NCBI GenBank assembly: GCA_019744815.1 | Contig: JAIEUA010000009.1 | Span: forward strand, 122,003 to 186,002 | From: Phycisphaerales bacterium | GTDB lineage: Bacteria; Planctomycetota; Phycisphaerae; Phycisphaerales; UBA1924 | Length of the DNA: 64,000 nucleotides | Direction of reading: 5' to 3' | In this document: in pieces, positions 1 through 9,414 of the stretch | How positions within the stretch are numbered: position 1 is the first letter of the stretch | Layout: every line of letters starts with the position of its first letter | Translations under genes and position numbers: made by a program | The notes under the pieces: generated by a model | Told to the model about the DNA's origin: nothing | The model's input: only the letters and a program-made list of their open reading frames with translations | The model's database searches: none

Positions 1-77
1 CCTCCGGTTGGTCGAGGCGAGAAACTCCCTGCAAGGCAAAGCACCACCTCGGCAGTGAAGGAACCCAGAAGTGCACC

Positions 78-170
78 GGGTGCCACAGCCGAGCGCTTCG
101 CTCGGCAGTGCCTTCGCGCACTTCAACGCCACGCCCACACTGCCCAGCGAGGCACTGGGCAGTGGCACCC
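78..170. repeat. Composite intergenic palindrome, family A
   Basis: The segment is bounded by a perfect 9-base inverted repeat, GGGTGCCAC (78-86) and GTGGCACCC (162-170). Inside are two hairpins: an 8-base-pair stem at 88-106 with a CTT loop, and a 9-base-pair stem at 139-163. The same GGGTGCCAC / CAGTGGCACCC ends and similar inner hairpins recur at about 27107 and 57307. It lies upstream of the trpS start and is not part of the protein. Confidence 0.7.
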
Positions 171-219
171 GATGATGCGACGATCCCCCGCACCCCCTCG
201 AAACCTACCCTTGCCTCCC

Positions 220-1302
220 ATGAGTTCCGCCCCTTCCGCGTCTGGCAAGCCCCGCATCCTCACCGGCGACACGCCCACCGGGCGGCTGCATTTGGGCCAC
301 TGGGTCGGCAGCGTCGAACGCCGCGTTGCCCTCCAGGACAAGTACGACTGCTATTTCCTGCTTGCGAACATGCACGCGTTCACGACGCGGTTTGACAAGC
401 CGCAGGACATCCGCCAGGACACGATCGAGATCGTGAAGGACTGGCTGGCGGCGGGCATCGACCCCAAGAAGTCCACCATCGTGCTCCAGACCGAGATCCC
501 CGCGATCGCGGAATTGACGTGGTTCTTCGCGATGCTGCTGTCGTTCAACGACGTGATGGGCAACCCGACGCTGCAGCACGAGCTCGAGACCAAGGGCCTG
601 GGCGATCAGCACAGCTTCGGCTTCCCGATGTACACCGTCGGCCAGTGCGCCGACATCCTCGCGTTCCGACCGGTCTACGTGCCCGTCGGCGAGGATCAGG
701 CCCCGCACATCGAGATGTGCCGCAAGGCGGCCCGGAAGTTCAACCAGCTTTATTGCAACGTGCCCAACCGCACCGAGGACAAGGACTACGTCACCGCCGG
801 CGGCGTCTTCCCGATCCCCGAAGCCCTCATCGGCCGCGTCGGCCGCCTGCCCGGCGTCGGCGATGGCAAGCAGAAGATGAGCAAGAGCCTCGGCAACGCG
901 ATCTTCCTGTCGGACAACGCCAAGGACGTGCAGAAGAAGATCAACAAGATCACCACCGGCCGCCAGAGCCCGACCGAGCCCGGCGACCCGACCAACGTGC
1001 TCTTCCAGTTCGTCGAGGCGTTCATCACCAGCGAAGCCCGCGTCGCCGAACTCAAGGACCGCTACCAACGCGGCGACAACCTCGGCGACGGCCACGTCAA
1101 GCAGGAACTGGCCGAGGCGATCAACACGCTCCTGGAACCCATGCGGGCCCGCCGCGCCGAGTACGAAAAGCCCGGCGGCGACGACGTCATCATCGACATC
1201 ATCAAAGACGGCGTGAAGCGGGCGAATCTGGTGGCGGAAGAGACGCTGTACCTGGCGAAGACGGCGATGAAGCTGGACTTTGGGAAAAGGGTGGTGGGAT
1301 AG
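220..1302 (+). CDS. trpS: Tryptophan--tRNA ligase
   Basis: Charges tRNA-Trp with tryptophan in the cytoplasm using ATP. This is a class I synthetase of 360 residues, close to the usual bacterial length of about 330-350. The class I signature appears as TGRLHLGH (residues 20-27), the KMSKS loop is intact at 219-223, and the TrpRS-typical VGEDQAPHIE lies at about 157-166. The reading frame is open further upstream to base 55, but that stretch translates a palindromic intergenic repeat, so the ATG at 220 is taken as the start. It is followed after 25 bases by a small membrane protein gene on the same strand. Identification is secure; only the start is a judgement. Confidence 0.95.
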   Translation: MSSAPSASGKPRILTGDTPTGRLHLGHWVGSVERRVALQDKYDCYFLLANMHAFTTRFDKPQDIRQDTIEIVKDWLAAGIDPKKSTIVLQTEIPAIAELTWFFAMLLSFNDVMGNPTLQHELETKGLGDQHSFGFPMYTVGQCADILAFRPVYVPVGEDQAPHIEMCRKAARKFNQLYCNVPNRTEDKDYVTAGGVFPIPEALIGRVGRLPGVGDGKQKMSKSLGNAIFLSDNAKDVQKKINKITTGRQSPTEPGDPTNVLFQFVEAFITSEARVAELKDRYQRGDNLGDGHVKQELAEAINTLLEPMRARRAEYEKPGGDDVIIDIIKDGVKRANLVAEETLYLAKTAMKLDFGKRVVG

Positions 1303-1327
1303 TCACGAACGCGTGGAAGGGGTGGCC

Positions 1328-1741
1328 GTGATCGACTGGCTCGTGCAAACGGCAACCGAGAGAATGAACGCGCCCGGGACTCGGTTGCCGGGCGATATTT
1401 GCGCCGTTTACATGTTTGCAGCCCTTCCCATCGTGTTCCTCTGGATGGGACTTGACGTGATGATTGTGGAGCCGGTGTCGCGGCGACTTGGACTGCGTGC
1501 CAAATTGAGCGAGAGAGGAACTCGGCGATTCGTCTTGGCCGTTCGAGTGGGGCACATGATGCCCTATGCATTGTTTCCGCTCATTCTCGGTGTCAAGATC
1601 GTGATGGCCGTTCAGGATGAGCGAGATGTCGTTGAACGTTTGTTGGGCCAAGCCGGTCTGATTGGTGTTGCCGCTTTTCTCGGGTATGCCGTGTACCAGG
1701 CTTGTTTTCGAGCAAAGTCGCATTCGCGCACGTGCGATTGA
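1328..1741 (+). CDS. Small membrane protein of unknown function
   Basis: Not recognised. About 137 residues from a GTG start at 1328, chosen because a purine-rich GGAAGGGG lies just upstream; the frame is open to an ATG at 1280 inside trpS. Three hydrophobic segments are visible: around AVYMFAALPIVFLWMGL, around MPYALFPLILGVKIVM, and around LIGVAAFLGYAVYQA. It sits directly behind trpS and 13 bases before another membrane protein gene, so the three may be co-transcribed. No motif suggests an activity. Confidence 0.6.
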   Translation: MIDWLVQTATERMNAPGTRLPGDICAVYMFAALPIVFLWMGLDVMIVEPVSRRLGLRAKLSERGTRRFVLAVRVGHMMPYALFPLILGVKIVMAVQDERDVVERLLGQAGLIGVAAFLGYAVYQACFRAKSHSRTCD

Positions 1742-1754
1742 GAATGATGCCGAC

Positions 1755-2702
1755 ATGATCTGGCCCGAACGATCTAAAGGTGTCCACGTCTACGCGAACC
1801 CCGAGTTCGGGCACACGACGTTCTCATTGAACGCCAGCGCACGCCTCATCATGGCGACGGCCTGCGTCGTGATCGGTGTCGTCGCGGCGATGGCGTGTTC
1901 GGCGATGTTGACAGCCGCTCAGGCGCGAACCTCGCTCGGGGCCGCGGCTGTTCTCGGTGTCGGGACTATCGCCGGTGCTGTCCCGCTGGTGATCAGGGGT
2001 GTGTGGCGTTGGAGCCGGGGTCGCGGCGATCCCGAGTTGCGACGGGCGAGGCTCATCGAGCGCATCGAACACGACGGCGGTGGAAACGGCTACTCGGAGC
2101 TGATCGCGGACCACCTTGTCGAGCATTGGCTGCGGCTGGGCCGATCCCCGGGCGTCGGCCCGGTGCCGCTGAGCGAGTGGCGGCAAGATGTCGAGGCGGT
2201 CGAGAAGCGGTTCGGGGTTCGACTGCCGCGGATGTATGTGGTGGGGTCTCGGCTCGCCGCGGACCTCCGGGCGCTCGCCAGCGACCCGAGGATGCCAGCC
2301 GACACACCTCAGGAGAGCATCAAATTCAGATCGGTGGCCAGAACCCGATTCAAGTCGTGGTTCTGGCTCGCGGCTGCGGCGGGTGTCACTGCCTCTGCGT
2401 TGGCTGCGGGGGTCATCTCACGTGCGTACGGATGGCAGAGGGATTGGCTACTGATTGTGATGTGCGGCGGGACCGCGGTCGGAGCGATCGCGATCTGGCG
2501 TTGGCTTAGTGTCAGCGGCTTGTTGCGTGACGGCGCACGTCGAATCGAGTGGCGACGCCCTGCGTTGAACCGTGTCAACGGAGCCTCCGACATACAGGAT
2601 GCTGTTGCATTCGTCATGCGGGTTCCAGACCCGCTCGACTTCCCTGCGCGGGCGAGTCTCGACGGTCGTTCGATGGACGGTGATTCGACCCGATCCCCAT
2701 GA
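1755..2702 (+). CDS. Membrane protein of unknown function
   Basis: Not recognised. About 315 residues from the ATG at 1755. An N-terminal pair of hydrophobic helices follows a short polar leader (around ATACVVIGVVAAMACSAM and AAAVLGVGTIAGAVPLVI). A soluble stretch of roughly 110 residues follows, then two more helices (around WFWLAAAAGVTASALAAG and LLIVMCGGTAVGAIAIW) and a polar tail. The open frame begins at 1662 inside the previous gene; 1755 is preferred because it starts just after that gene stops. Start and function are uncertain. Confidence 0.6.
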   Translation: MIWPERSKGVHVYANPEFGHTTFSLNASARLIMATACVVIGVVAAMACSAMLTAAQARTSLGAAAVLGVGTIAGAVPLVIRGVWRWSRGRGDPELRRARLIERIEHDGGGNGYSELIADHLVEHWLRLGRSPGVGPVPLSEWRQDVEAVEKRFGVRLPRMYVVGSRLAADLRALASDPRMPADTPQESIKFRSVARTRFKSWFWLAAAAGVTASALAAGVISRAYGWQRDWLLIVMCGGTAVGAIAIWRWLSVSGLLRDGARRIEWRRPALNRVNGASDIQDAVAFVMRVPDPLDFPARASLDGRSMDGDSTRSP

Positions 2703-2829
2703 GCCGATCATCATCGATGACATGCACCCCGGCGGCACGCCGTGGGCGGAGTTTCTTCGCGATCACGAGCCACGTTGAACGGGATCGTCCTTGCCCCCGC
2801 CCCTTCCCTCCGGGAAGGGGAGCCGCCGC

Positions 2830-3912
<1,083 letters not shown>

Positions 3913-4028
3913 GTGGGAAGAGTCTCCGTGGAGATGGTACGGAATCGGCGGCGAACAGGTGCGGGAACAGGGCGAAACAACCCGAGACTCGTGCAGTAGC
4001 AAGAAATGTCATCTGGTACCATGACGCC

Positions 4029-5582
4029 ATGGAGTTGGGGATTCCCACGCTTGAGCCGATCGCGACGGTGGACGTCCAGGTCTCGCCGGACGGGTCAGTG
4101 CAGCGGCCGTATCTGCAATTCGCTGGCGATGGCCTCATCGTGGTCTCTCGGGAATGGAACCAGTGGACCTCGGCTTGGTTGCTGTATCACGCGCCGACAG
4201 CCATTGTGACGACCGGCGTCATCTGCACCATTCTGTTGCTGCGGTCCATCAACCGCAACAGGTCGGCGGGTCGCTTGGTGGGAAGGGTTTACTGCCGCCG
4301 GTGTCGGCACGAACTGGTGGAACCGCAGATCCGGCTCGCCGCGTCTGGGCAGCCCGCGTGGGCGGACGTAGAGGCGTGCTGTCCGGAGTGCGGGCGCCGG
4401 GAAGCGTTGCGGAGATGGCCGCGAGCGTTCCGGCGATTTGCCCCGGCGATCACGGTGTTCGCGATGGCGCTTGCGTTGATCGTGTTGGGATTCCGGGCCA
4501 CAACCATGAAACCGAATCCCAAGATGGCTTGGGCGGACGGGCTTCCGTGGCCTTCCCCGAAAATGGCTGTGGTCGCACCGCGCTGGGCGGTCCTGACGAG
4601 GGTGCGAGAGAACGATCTGGCGAGAACAACGGCCCTGCGTGTGTCGCTCACGACCGGGGAGATTGAACATCTGTTGCAAGGGGGCCAATCGGCTTCGCAG
4701 GCAATCGCGAGCCAGAACGGACGAGTGGTGGCTTTGGCGTCCGGTTCGCCGCCGCGAAGCGTTCGATACATCGATCGAACGTCCAGGATCCTTCGAACCG
4801 TGCCCATCGGAGAGTTCGACGATGACTTCTGCCAAGTCATCGGTTACTCGCGTGACGAGCAAACCATTTACGCGCAGCGGTTCTTGTCGCGCACTGCACC
4901 GAAGTCCCCGTTGCGACCTCGGAACGAGATTCTCGCGGTCGAGGTGAAGACGGGCCGCGTGACGTCGGTCGCGCGAAGCGAGTTTGACCGGAAGGACATC
5001 GACATCGTCGGATGGACCACTGCCAAGGCAATCGAAGATGATCAAGGCCTTCGCTGGTTCTTTGTCCTGCATGAACTGAACCGCGGCGGACCGCAGCGGA
5101 TGCTCGGTGTGCTCGGGACGCCCCAGGGCGAGTCACGCTATTGGGTATCGCCCGCTCCGATGGGTCTTGGGCAATGGGACGGCGATCCCGACTCCATGCC
5201 CCTTGAGCTAGCCGATCCCGCGCGGATCATGAAACGGAAGCGCTGGATGTTCAAAGACGGCACGATCGTGACCGGACCCCCGCGGGGGGCGAGTCCGAGC
5301 GGCGGCGACCGGATCGTGATATCTCCGGGTTCGATAACACCGAATAGCAGCGACGCTGGCGTGAGCGACATCGACGCGACCACGCCGTTCGCCGCGCTTC
5401 GGGTCCCTGGTCAGCCGACATGGTGGTGGGTCTCGCCCGATGGGCGTTACGTGGCCGCAACCGTTACCACGTCCGAACCGTCGTGGATTCGAAGCGTCAT
5501 CAAGACTTGGCCTCCGACCCGGAATGCGACGCTGGCAGTCTGGGACCTCCAGCAGGCGCGCGACTCGGTGATCGCACCGTAG
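4029..5582 (+). CDS. Zinc-ribbon membrane protein with large beta-rich C-terminal domain (copy 1)
   Basis: Function unknown; 517 residues. The order is: a short N-terminal domain (1-45), a membrane helix (about 49-72), a four-cysteine zinc ribbon (C89-x2-C92 and C118-x2-C121, the second as CPECGRR), a second membrane helix (about 137-156), then about 360 residues of beta-rich sequence that reads like a degenerate propeller. The gene at 6374 encodes a protein of the same length and layout, with matching N-terminal phrases (FAGDGL here, FAGDSL there) and the same cysteine spacing. The two therefore form a paralogous pair separated by a quinone reductase gene. Soluble domain placement relative to the membrane cannot be fixed from sequence alone. 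Confidence 0.75.
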   Translation: MELGIPTLEPIATVDVQVSPDGSVQRPYLQFAGDGLIVVSREWNQWTSAWLLYHAPTAIVTTGVICTILLLRSINRNRSAGRLVGRVYCRRCRHELVEPQIRLAASGQPAWADVEACCPECGRREALRRWPRAFRRFAPAITVFAMALALIVLGFRATTMKPNPKMAWADGLPWPSPKMAVVAPRWAVLTRVRENDLARTTALRVSLTTGEIEHLLQGGQSASQAIASQNGRVVALASGSPPRSVRYIDRTSRILRTVPIGEFDDDFCQVIGYSRDEQTIYAQRFLSRTAPKSPLRPRNEILAVEVKTGRVTSVARSEFDRKDIDIVGWTTAKAIEDDQGLRWFFVLHELNRGGPQRMLGVLGTPQGESRYWVSPAPMGLGQWDGDPDSMPLELADPARIMKRKRWMFKDGTIVTGPPRGASPSGGDRIVISPGSITPNSSDAGVSDIDATTPFAALRVPGQPTWWWVSPDGRYVAATVTTSEPSWIRSVIKTWPPTRNATLAVWDLQQARDSVIAP

Positions 5583-5621
5583 CCGCCGCGGCCTGGAACA
5601 CCCCGCCCCCTACGTTTCCGC

Positions 5622-6203
5622 ATGCCCCGTCGCATCCTCGTTCTCTGCGGCCATCCCACGCCCGACAGTTTCTGCGAGGCGATCTGCCGTGCGTACGAGG
5701 GCGGAGCCGCCGCCGGCGGCCACGAGTGCCGCGTCACGCTGCTCCGCGAACTGAAGTTCGACCCCATCCTCCACGGCGGCTACCGCAACCGCATGGAACT
5801 CGAGCCCGATCTCGTCGCGGCACAGGACGCCATCAAGTGGGCCGAGCATCTCGTGTTTGTCTACCCAACCTGGTGGGGCTCGCTGCCCGCGCTCCTGAAG
5901 GGCTTCGTCGATCGCACCTTCCTCCCTGGCTTCGCGTTCAAGTACCGCGAGAACTCCCCGTTCTGGGATCGCCTGCTCGCCGGACGCACCGCACGCCTCA
6001 TCGTCACCATGGACGCCCCGTGGTGGTACGACACCATCATCAACGGCGCCACCTCGCGCCACACCATGGCCACCCCCATCCTCAAGTTCAGCGGCGTGCG
6101 CCCCGTGCGATCGACCGTCTTCGATCAAGTCCGCAAAGCCAGCGAAGAGAAACGCGCGAAGTGGCTGAACAAGGTGCGGCTGCTGGGCGCGGCCGCGGGG
6201 TGA
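5622..6203 (+). CDS. NAD(P)H-dependent quinone/flavin oxidoreductase (flavodoxin-like fold)
   Basis: A 193-residue protein of the KefF/NQO1-like flavodoxin fold, expected to bind FMN or FAD and carry out two-electron reduction of quinones or similar acceptors. The N-terminal strand and phosphate loop are RRILVLCGHPTPDSFC, and the hallmark flavin-contact segment is YPTWWGSLPALLKGFVDRTF at about residues 81-100. Length matches the family. It starts 39 bases after the zinc-ribbon protein and lies between that gene and its paralogue. Physiological substrate unknown. Confidence 0.88.
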   Translation: MPRRILVLCGHPTPDSFCEAICRAYEGGAAAGGHECRVTLLRELKFDPILHGGYRNRMELEPDLVAAQDAIKWAEHLVFVYPTWWGSLPALLKGFVDRTFLPGFAFKYRENSPFWDRLLAGRTARLIVTMDAPWWYDTIINGATSRHTMATPILKFSGVRPVRSTVFDQVRKASEEKRAKWLNKVRLLGAAAG

Positions 6204-6373
6204 GCGGGGATCGAAGCAACGCGCCCCGGCATGCCAAGCCAAGCCAGCCAAGCCCACGAAGTCCGTCATGTCAGCCAACTCTGCAAAGTGTCGAACAGAA
6301 ACCCTCATGCACGGGTATTCTGACAAGCCATCCGCCCGGCACCGGCCGGGCGTGGCATCGGATGGGAGGCGGC

Positions 6374-7912
6374 ATGCAGGACGGGGTAAACGTGCCGATG
6401 ATCGAGCCGCGGGTGGTTATGGATTTTCCATCGAATCCGGATGGATCGGCACCGTCCGCGATGCTCCGATTCGCGGGCGACTCTCTCTATGTGGTCGATT
6501 ATGTCTGGAACGACCCGCCGACGCGGATCTTGTGGTGGTACGCAACGCCGGTGGCAGCGGTGCTTCTGCCCTTCGCGGCGGCGTTGGCTCTGTGGTTGTT
6601 GTGGCGCTTGGTCTCGCGCCCGCGGCGCCGTGGGCTGATTTATTGCCGCGGATGCAATCACGAGTTGTCGTTACCCAACGCGACGATCGGACCCGATGGC
6701 CGCGCGGCATGGACGAGCGAGAATGCCCGCTGTCCGGAGTGCGGGCGTCGATCGAAGCCGCCGTTGGTCGCGGGGTCGAAGTGGCGGCGGATGACGCCGC
6801 TTGTTGGCGCGATGCTGCTGATGGTTGGGTGTGTTGGGACTCTGGGGTCCACCTTGAATTGGTACGTGCCGCCGCGACCTAGTTACGAGCAGACGTGGCC
6901 GGTCCAGGGGCTGGAGAAGTACCTCGGCTCATGGTCGGTAATGCGACGCGATAGGGGCTTCGTCGATTCCATCGGGGTCTCCCGCGTCGTACGCGTTCCT
7001 TTGAGCTGTGGTGCACCACGCGAAGTCGCAAGAGTTCGGATGCCGATGCTTCAGGGAGTGCTGACGTCGCCGAATGAGAGGTATGTGGTGCTGTCGCCGT
7101 TGAAGCAGCGAGCGAGTATTCGAATTGTTGAGCCGATGACGGGGCGATCACGGTTGGTCAAGCTCGGCGATGTCGATCGAGGCTACGCCATGCCGGTCGA
7201 GTTCTCGCAGGACAGCCGGTTTGTATACGTGAGCCTGATTCGGTATCGGAGCAACGAGCCTGATGAACTGGTTCGCGTTTCCCTTGAGACGGGCGAGCAT
7301 GAGATCATCGCTTCGGAGTCCGCTGGCGTTCCGAAATGTCCACCCTCCGATTCTTCTGCTCGCTTCGTTGTACAGGAGCGCGACGGCAATCTTCGATGGG
7401 CGTACGTCACATGGCTTGAGTCTCAGCAGCAAGGGCCGCTGGTGGTTCGGTGGATCGAGAACAAAGAAGGACGAGAGACGCGAGTGCCGTTCGGGGCCAG
7501 CTACCTCACGCGGTTCTCCTGGCACCCCAGCCAGCCGCGGATCCTACTGCACGGAAGAGATGGGTTGTTCCAGGAGCAACAAGTTCCGATCGACGGAAGC
7601 AGACCCCGTTCGCAGCAACGGCTGTTGCCGTATCAGGGCGTGGAGCGGGGAGCGATGCTCTTTCGCGTGGACAACGACCAACAACTGACGACGCGGATGG
7701 ACGTTCCACTTGGCGTGCTTCGAGGTGGATCCGCATTATCGTCGGCTTTCCTGTCTGGGGAGGTCTCGGCGGACGGCAAGTGGATTGCAGTGTTCGTATC
7801 GACCGGCGATCCAAACGTTGTTCGCCCCGCCTCGCTCCCGCCCCCGCGGCCGGGCATCCGCGGCGAGATCTGGCTCTGGAATCTCTGCGAGGGCAACCCG
7901 ATTCAAAACTAG
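6374..7912 (+). CDS. Zinc-ribbon membrane protein with large beta-rich C-terminal domain (copy 2)
   Basis: A 512-residue paralogue of the protein at 4029. The ATG at 6374 is preferred because GGGAGG sits 4 bases upstream and the N-termini of the two paralogues then align. Layout: N-terminal segment containing FAGDSLYVV, membrane helix (about 54-79), zinc ribbon with C91-x2-C94 and C120-x2-C123 (again CPECGRR), membrane helix (about 141-160), then about 350 residues of beta-rich sequence with repeated short strands and turns. The open frame runs much further upstream, across the quinone reductase in another frame, but that part has no coding character. Function unknown. Confidence 0.75.
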   Translation: MQDGVNVPMIEPRVVMDFPSNPDGSAPSAMLRFAGDSLYVVDYVWNDPPTRILWWYATPVAAVLLPFAAALALWLLWRLVSRPRRRGLIYCRGCNHELSLPNATIGPDGRAAWTSENARCPECGRRSKPPLVAGSKWRRMTPLVGAMLLMVGCVGTLGSTLNWYVPPRPSYEQTWPVQGLEKYLGSWSVMRRDRGFVDSIGVSRVVRVPLSCGAPREVARVRMPMLQGVLTSPNERYVVLSPLKQRASIRIVEPMTGRSRLVKLGDVDRGYAMPVEFSQDSRFVYVSLIRYRSNEPDELVRVSLETGEHEIIASESAGVPKCPPSDSSARFVVQERDGNLRWAYVTWLESQQQGPLVVRWIENKEGRETRVPFGASYLTRFSWHPSQPRILLHGRDGLFQEQQVPIDGSRPRSQQRLLPYQGVERGAMLFRVDNDQQLTTRMDVPLGVLRGGSALSSAFLSGEVSADGKWIAVFVSTGDPNVVRPASLPPPRPGIRGEIWLWNLCEGNPIQN

Positions 7913-7936
7913 TTGAGCCGCAACTTCTGCGGGCAC

Positions 7937-7970
7937 GCAAAAAGAAAGGCGGGGCCTGGAAGGCCCCGCC
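7937..7970 (-). terminator. Rho-independent terminator of the deoxyhypusine-synthase-like gene
   Basis: A perfect 9-base-pair GC stem (7948-7956 with 7962-7970) encloses a 5-base loop. On the minus strand it is followed by a T-rich run (A-rich on the plus strand at about 7939-7947). It lies about 40 bases past the stop of the gene at 8008-9219. Confidence 0.85.
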
Positions 7971-8007
7971 CCGGATCATCTCGAGTTTATCGCACCGACC
8001 GACTCGC

Positions 8008-9219
8008 TTACCGAGCCGCGGCGAGCTTCTTCTTCGCGGTGTGCGTCACCCGCTCACGCCCCACGGCGGCCACCGTCTTCTTCGCGTTCTTGATCTTGAT
8101 CTCGCGGAGCAGGCGCTCGGCCTCCTGCTTGGCGTACATGTCCGCAAACTTGAAGGCCTTGCGCTTCTTCCACTCGGCGCGGTGGTAGGCGTCGCTGGCG
8201 AGGATCGGGAACAGAGCCGACAACTCGCCGAAGACCATCTGCTCGTGCACCACGTCCACCTTGCCCCACGAGCAGGCCTCGCGGAGGGTGGAGCCCGAGA
8301 GCGCGCCGTCGCGGCTGTCGGCGACGGTCATCTGGATGGCGTACTTGTGCATGCCGATGTCGCCGCGGGCCTTGCCGCCCTTGCGCTCGCTCAGCAATTC
8401 GGCGGCCACCACGATGTCCTGGGCGAAGTTCTTGGGCACGCCGCCGCCGAGCATCAGGAGGCCGGTGTCACGGCACGCGAGCTTGATGTCGGTCAGTTCG
8501 CGGAAGTCCTTGCCGCTGTCGAACGCGACCTGCCCGCGGCCCTGCTCGATCGCCTCGGTCTGCTGCAGCACGATGCCGAAGCCGGCCGAGCAGTCGCTGA
8601 ACGCGGGGCAGAAGATCGGAACGCGCTTCTGGAACGCCGTCTTCACCAGCGACTCGTTCTTCGGGTGCTTCTCGGCGAGGTACTTGCCCATCGCCTCGAT
8701 GAACTCGCGGCTCGAGTACGCGCCGGGCGCGAACTCGTTGAAGATCTCGTAGGTGGTGTCGTCGCAGTCGCGGAGATCGTCCTCGTTGATGTAGGTGTCG
8801 TAGATGCGGTCGATCATCCAGTTGCGCAGCGTCATGTCATCGACCGGCGGCGCCTCGGGCGAGCCGGGGGCGATGTAGTGCTTGAAGCCCAGGCCCTCGA
8901 AGAAGTCCTGGTCGACGATGTTGGCGCCGGTGGAGACGATCGCGTCCACCATGTTGTTCTCGAGCAGCGTGATGATGGCCTTCTTCAGGCCGGCCGAGAT
9001 CAACGAACCCGCGAGGGTCAGGATGACGGCGCACTCCTTGTCCTTCAGCATCATGGAGTAGATGTCGGCCGCGTTGGCGAGCGTGCGGCTGGAGTACGCC
9101 ATGTTGCGGTACGAGTCGACGATCGGCCGCGCGTCGAAGGCGGTGATGTCGATGTGCTCGATCGGGCGGGAGAGGAGTTGCTTCTTGGTCCAAGACGTTT
9201 TGGGGGCGTTCTTTGCCAT
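8008..9219 (-). CDS. Deoxyhypusine synthase-like protein
   Basis: A 403-residue member of the deoxyhypusine synthase family. In eukaryotes and archaea the family transfers the aminobutyl group of spermidine to a lysine of eIF5A using NAD. The NAD-site stretch STGANIVDQD (96-105), the glycine motif GGGVPKN (258-264), and SWGK (317-320) with the lysine that carries the enzyme-substrate imine (K320) are all present, so the active centre looks intact. Bacteria have no eIF5A hypusination, so the true reaction may be polyamine chemistry such as homospermidine formation or modification of another protein. The C-terminus is lysine/alanine rich. It is flanked by a terminator and stands alone. Confidence 0.85.
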   Translation of the reverse strand: MAKNAPKTSWTKKQLLSRPIEHIDITAFDARPIVDSYRNMAYSSRTLANAADIYSMMLKDKECAVILTLAGSLISAGLKKAIITLLENNMVDAIVSTGANIVDQDFFEGLGFKHYIAPGSPEAPPVDDMTLRNWMIDRIYDTYINEDDLRDCDDTTYEIFNEFAPGAYSSREFIEAMGKYLAEKHPKNESLVKTAFQKRVPIFCPAFSDCSAGFGIVLQQTEAIEQGRGQVAFDSGKDFRELTDIKLACRDTGLLMLGGGVPKNFAQDIVVAAELLSERKGGKARGDIGMHKYAIQMTVADSRDGALSGSTLREACSWGKVDVVHEQMVFGELSALFPILASDAYHRAEWKKRKAFKFADMYAKQEAERLLREIKIKNAKKTVAAVGRERVTHTAKKKLAAAR

Positions 9220-9351
9220 GATGAAAAACCCTTCGGCGCGATTCGCCGATTCTGGCCAAGCCCCCCTGGCCGGATTGCGGATGTGTGGAGTCGCGGGGGT
9301 GACGCGACGAGGGATTATTCGCAGGAAAGGTGGTCGAGTGGCGCGGGAAGC

Positions 9352-9388
9352 GGGAAAAGAAAGCCCCGAGGCTCGGTGCCTCGGGGCT
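9352..9388 (-). terminator. Rho-independent terminator of the dockerin protein gene at 9415-10485
   Basis: A perfect 11-base-pair stem (9362-9372 with 9378-9388) and a 5-base loop, followed on the minus strand by TTCTTTT. It lies 26 bases past the stop codon of the upstream minus-strand gene. Confidence 0.88.
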
Positions 9389-9414
9389 GCATCGATGTGC
9401 TTTGAAAGTGGGGG

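Noticed and set aside
55..219. N-terminal extension of tryptophanyl-tRNA synthetase
   Set aside because: The extension translates an intergenic palindrome; the ATG at 220 gives the normal family length.
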